A DNA stretch of 5,048 nt from positions 1-5,048 of the forward strand of contig JAATFY010000196.1 of assembly GCA_015654915.1 (NCBI GenBank), in the 5' to 3' direction. Shown piece after piece: positions 4,979 through 5,048 of the stretch. Under the pieces are notes generated by a model that made no database searches, had not been told where the DNA came from, and saw only the letters and a list, made by a program, of their open reading frames with translations. How positions within the stretch are numbered: the stretch's first letter is position 1; each line of letters opens with the position of its first letter. Source of the stretch: Rhodospirillales bacterium. GTDB taxonomy: Bacteria; Pseudomonadota; Alphaproteobacteria; UBA9219. Position numbers and translations under genes: made by a program.

Positions 4979-5048
4979 TAATCTTCGCGATATAACCGGC
5001 GGCGATATGACTCTCGAAGCCGAGTTGTTTCAGATTTTCATGGCTTCC
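4956..5048 (+). CDS. Hpt (histidine phosphotransfer) domain protein, N-terminal part only
   Basis: GTG at 4956 opens a frame that stays open for all 31 codons to the window edge, in a different frame from the response regulator that it overlaps by 23 nt. The residues include VNFDNLRDITGGD (5-17) followed by LEAELFQIFMAS (20-31). This is the characteristic opening of Hpt domains, where a first helix with Leu-Arg-x-Ile/Leu-Thr-Gly-Gly-Asp leads into a helix containing Glu-Leu-Phe-x-x-Phe. The phospho-accepting histidine of the family lies further on and is outside the window, so activity cannot be judged. Hpt proteins shuttle phosphoryl groups between the receiver of a hybrid kinase and a response regulator. 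A strong Shine-Dalgarno and the overlap with the regulator argue that the two are made together. Total length and any extra domains are unknown. Confidence 0.82.
   Translation, partial: MDQPVNFDNLRDITGGDMTLEAELFQIFMAS

Noticed and set aside
1..5048. CRISPR arrays, tRNA or rRNA genes, insertion sequences, phage genes
   Set aside because: No regularly spaced repeats, RNA gene signatures, transposase or phage motifs were seen on either strand.

Overview
The window looks like chromosomal DNA from a free-living alphaproteobacterium of roughly balanced GC content. The best marker is a SciP-type (DUF1153) protein, a family known from alphaproteobacteria that use the CtrA cell-cycle and motility circuit. 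A CtrA-like half-site (TTAACCAT) and GANTC (CcrM-type) sites in the intergenic regions agree with this. A Rhodospirillales- or Micavibrio-like lineage is possible, but this is a guess from sequence style only.

Layout. Positions 1-107 hold the 3' flank of sciP, with an imperfect palindrome that ends in a T-rich run on the minus strand (likely terminator, possibly one copy of a dispersed repeat). Positions 108-431 (minus) encode SciP. Positions 432-609 are the sciP promoter region. Positions 610-3717 (minus) encode a 1035-residue membrane hybrid histidine kinase: MHYT sensor, a second extracytoplasmic helical region, HisKA, HATPase, a degenerate receiver and an intact receiver. Positions 3718-3988 are a 271-bp divergent intergenic region with inverted repeats, two GANTC sites and short in-frame mini-ORFs in front of both genes. 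Positions 3989-4978 (plus) encode a 329-residue response regulator with an unrecognised N-terminal domain and a C-terminal receiver. A downstream gene starts with GTG at 4956, overlaps the regulator by 23 nt and runs off the window; its first 31 residues read as the start of an Hpt phosphotransfer domain.

Together the kinase, the response regulator and the Hpt protein supply the parts of a multistep His-Asp-His-Asp phosphorelay, split across a divergent promoter region and placed next to sciP. The sequence supports the architecture. That the relay is a closed circuit, or that it feeds the CtrA/SciP network, is inference. Every other long reading frame in the window is a shadow of these four genes.
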